Part shown: in pieces, positions 63,058 through 64,000 of the stretch
How the letters are laid out: every line of letters begins with the position of its first letter
How positions within the stretch are numbered: the first letter of the stretch is position 1
NCBI GenBank assembly: GCA_030065125.1
Contig: JASJDM010000028.1
Coordinates: 1 to 64,000, forward strand
Length of the DNA stretch: 64,000 nt
Direction of reading: 5' to 3'
From: Lysobacterales bacterium
Lineage (GTDB): Bacteria; Pseudomonadota; Gammaproteobacteria; Xanthomonadales; SZUA-38
The notes under the pieces: generated by a model
Database searches by the model: none
What the model was told of the DNA's origin: nothing
The model's input: the letters and a program-made list of their open reading frames with translations, nothing else
Translations under genes and position numbers: made by a program

Positions 63058-63491
63058 AAAAAATCCTGTTCATTCTGCTGTTGACCGGCGTGACTGCAAC
63101 CATGGCCGCCGAGATCCAGTTCCTGAACTCCGAGGCCAACGCGGCCCTTGAGCTGCCATTTTCCGAGGCCACCCGGGTCGGCGACACGCTCTACCTGTCG
63201 GGACAGATCGGCAATAAGCCCGGCACCCTGGAACTGGCGGAAGGCGGGGTCGGCCCGGAAACCGAACAGACCCTGAAGAATATCCAGGCTACCCTGGAAC
63301 GGCACGGCTCCAGCCTGTCCCAGGTGGCCAAGTGCACCGTGTTCCTGGCGGACATCGCGGAATGGCCCGCGGTGAACAAGGTCTACAAACAGTTCTTCAA
63401 GCCCCCCTACCCGGCGCGCAGCGCCGTGGCGGGGAGCGGCCTGGCCATCGGCGCCCGGGTTGAGATCGAATGCATCGCCGTGGTGGACTGA
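63054..63491 (+). CDS. Exported RidA/YjgF-family deaminase
   Basis: The 145-residue protein uses a GTG start after AAGGAG. Residues 1-19 (MKKILFILLLTGVTATMAA) form a cleavable-looking signal peptide, so this RidA is probably periplasmic, unlike the cytosolic E. coli enzyme. RidA marks are LYLSGQIG, NIQATLERHGSSLSQVAKCTVFLADI, YPARSAV with the catalytic-type Arg and ARVEIECIAV. RidA hydrolyses reactive enamine/imine intermediates. Its neighbours are acetyltransferases and a membrane protein. Confidence 0.88.
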   Translation: MKKILFILLLTGVTATMAAEIQFLNSEANAALELPFSEATRVGDTLYLSGQIGNKPGTLELAEGGVGPETEQTLKNIQATLERHGSSLSQVAKCTVFLADIAEWPAVNKVYKQFFKPPYPARSAVAGSGLAIGARVEIECIAVVD

Positions 63492-63492
63492 C

Positions 63493-63933
63493 ATGCGAAA
63501 CATCCTCAGGGGTGTCCTGGCCCTGGGCCTGCTGGGGTTCATTGTCTTTACCACCTACCTGATCAAGGCAAACTCGCCCCAGCCCCAGACCCCCGCCGAC
63601 GTTCAGATCCTCAAGCGGACCCTGTCCCTGCTGTCCCTGGAGGAGAACTGGCTGCCGGGTGACGACCGCGACTGTGCGCGCCAGCAGAAACAGCGCAGCG
63701 TGTACTGCGCCCTGGTCAAAGCCTCTACTGAAGTCAGCGGAGAATTCAGAGTGCGCTCTGCTTCGGTACGCAAGCTGCTGTGGGCTATCGGCCAGGTCAA
63801 ACCAGACAGTGGTTACCGGGTCCCCCTGCGGGATTTCAGCAATGACCCTACCGTGGGACTGGAACAGGTTCACCAGGCGCTCAATACAGCCATCGAGGCG
63901 CTTGAAAAGGACTGGGCTGAGGGCGCTCAATGA
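63493..63933 (+). CDS. Membrane-anchored protein of unknown function
   Basis: The 146-residue protein starts at the ATG 1 base after the RidA stop. One N-terminal membrane helix (about 4-23, LRGVLALGLLGFIVFTTYLI) is followed by a soluble helical domain with three Cys (DDRDCARQ, RSVYCALV). Not recognised. Position between RidA and GNAT genes suggests a shared role in the operon. Confidence 0.65.
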   Translation: MRNILRGVLALGLLGFIVFTTYLIKANSPQPQTPADVQILKRTLSLLSLEENWLPGDDRDCARQQKQRSVYCALVKASTEVSGEFRVRSASVRKLLWAIGQVKPDSGYRVPLRDFSNDPTVGLEQVHQALNTAIEALEKDWAEGAQ

Positions 63934-64000
63934 GTCCCGCTCTGGACATCCGCAGGGTACGGCTGGAAGACGCCGAGGCTTTGCTGGCCATCTATCGGCC
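63930..64000 (+). CDS. GNAT-family N-acetyltransferase, N-terminal part
   Basis: Only the first 23 codons are in the window (MSPALDIRRVRLEDAEALLAIY). The I-R-x-V/A-x-x-x-D-A-x-x-L-x-x-I-Y pattern is the usual opening of GNAT proteins. It is ATGA-coupled to the preceding gene and runs off the end. Confidence 0.7.
   Translation, partial: MSPALDIRRVRLEDAEALLAIYR

Noticed and set aside
1-64000. CRISPR arrays, tRNA or rRNA genes, insertion sequences, integrases
   Set aside because: No regularly spaced repeats, no cloverleaf candidates with CCA ends, and no transposase or integrase motif were seen on either strand.

Overview
The window is GC-rich chromosomal DNA of a gammaproteobacterium. Nearly every base is coding, genes sit in short translationally coupled operons (ATGA, GTGA and TTGA stop/start overlaps), and I see no phage, transposase, CRISPR, tRNA or rRNA. 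Large secreted beta-helix, beta-propeller and ELWxxDGT-repeat proteins, sigma/kinase-TPR pairs, a tricorn-type protease and a short C-terminal F-x-x-G-F-E tail suggest a Lysobacterales/Xanthomonadales-like or related marine heterotroph (for example Wenzhouxiangella-like). That placement is inference.

Region by region. 0-3.7 kb: two secreted right-handed beta-helix proteins. 3.7-6.9 kb: an ECF sigma factor, a membrane anti-sigma factor whose periplasmic part looks like a protease propeptide, and a secreted subtilase, met head-on by an outer-membrane beta-barrel gene. 7-9.7 kb: a CHRD protein divergent from a NapC/NirT-type tetraheme quinol dehydrogenase coupled to an octaheme hydroxylamine-oxidoreductase-like cytochrome. 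10-16.3 kb: housekeeping and accessory genes (DUF72, DUF885 peptidase, an internally deleted relic of a TPR sensor protein, a small alarmone-hydrolase-like HD protein, a Cys/Met PLP enzyme, a TspO-like membrane protein). 16.3-30.3 kb: a glyoxalase-fold protein, a sigma-70-like factor with a Ser/Thr kinase-TPR protein and an M23 peptidase, then minus-strand secreted repeat proteins flanking a winged-helix/kinase/TPR fusion, and an uncharacterised HExxH protein.

30.5-38.2 kb: a complete branched-chain-type (Liv) ABC importer operon with an AMP-forming acyl-CoA ligase embedded in it and two tandem substrate-binding lipoproteins, suggesting uptake and CoA activation of a carboxylate. 38.3-45.4 kb: a Sel1-like protein converging on an RND efflux operon whose outer-membrane channel is fused to an ABC-type substrate-binding domain. 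45.4-48.1 kb: a WYL regulator/VOC pair with a perfect inverted repeat upstream, shared with a divergent Na+/alanine symporter. 48.2-53.7 kb: a saccharopine-dehydrogenase-like reductase coupled to a 2OG-oxygenase-fold protein that appears to have lost metal ligands, then a tricorn-like protease. 53.8-56.8 kb: a membrane protein/winged-helix regulator operon with a palindromic operator candidate, DUF5329, an endonuclease/phosphatase-fold lipoprotein and a DCC thiol protein. 56.9-64 kb: an SSS symporter, a Tat-exported amine-oxidase-like flavoprotein, a sterol-desaturase/VOC/hydrolase operon and a GNAT/periplasmic RidA operon that runs off the window end.

The best candidates for something new are the TolC/substrate-binding-domain fusion in the RND operon, the sigma/anti-sigma/subtilase cassette with a propeptide-like anti-sigma domain, the shared F-x-x-G-F-E C-terminal tail, the HAO-like cytochrome pair, and three well-formed operator candidates. 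No alignment or database search was run; family names come from motifs read by eye.
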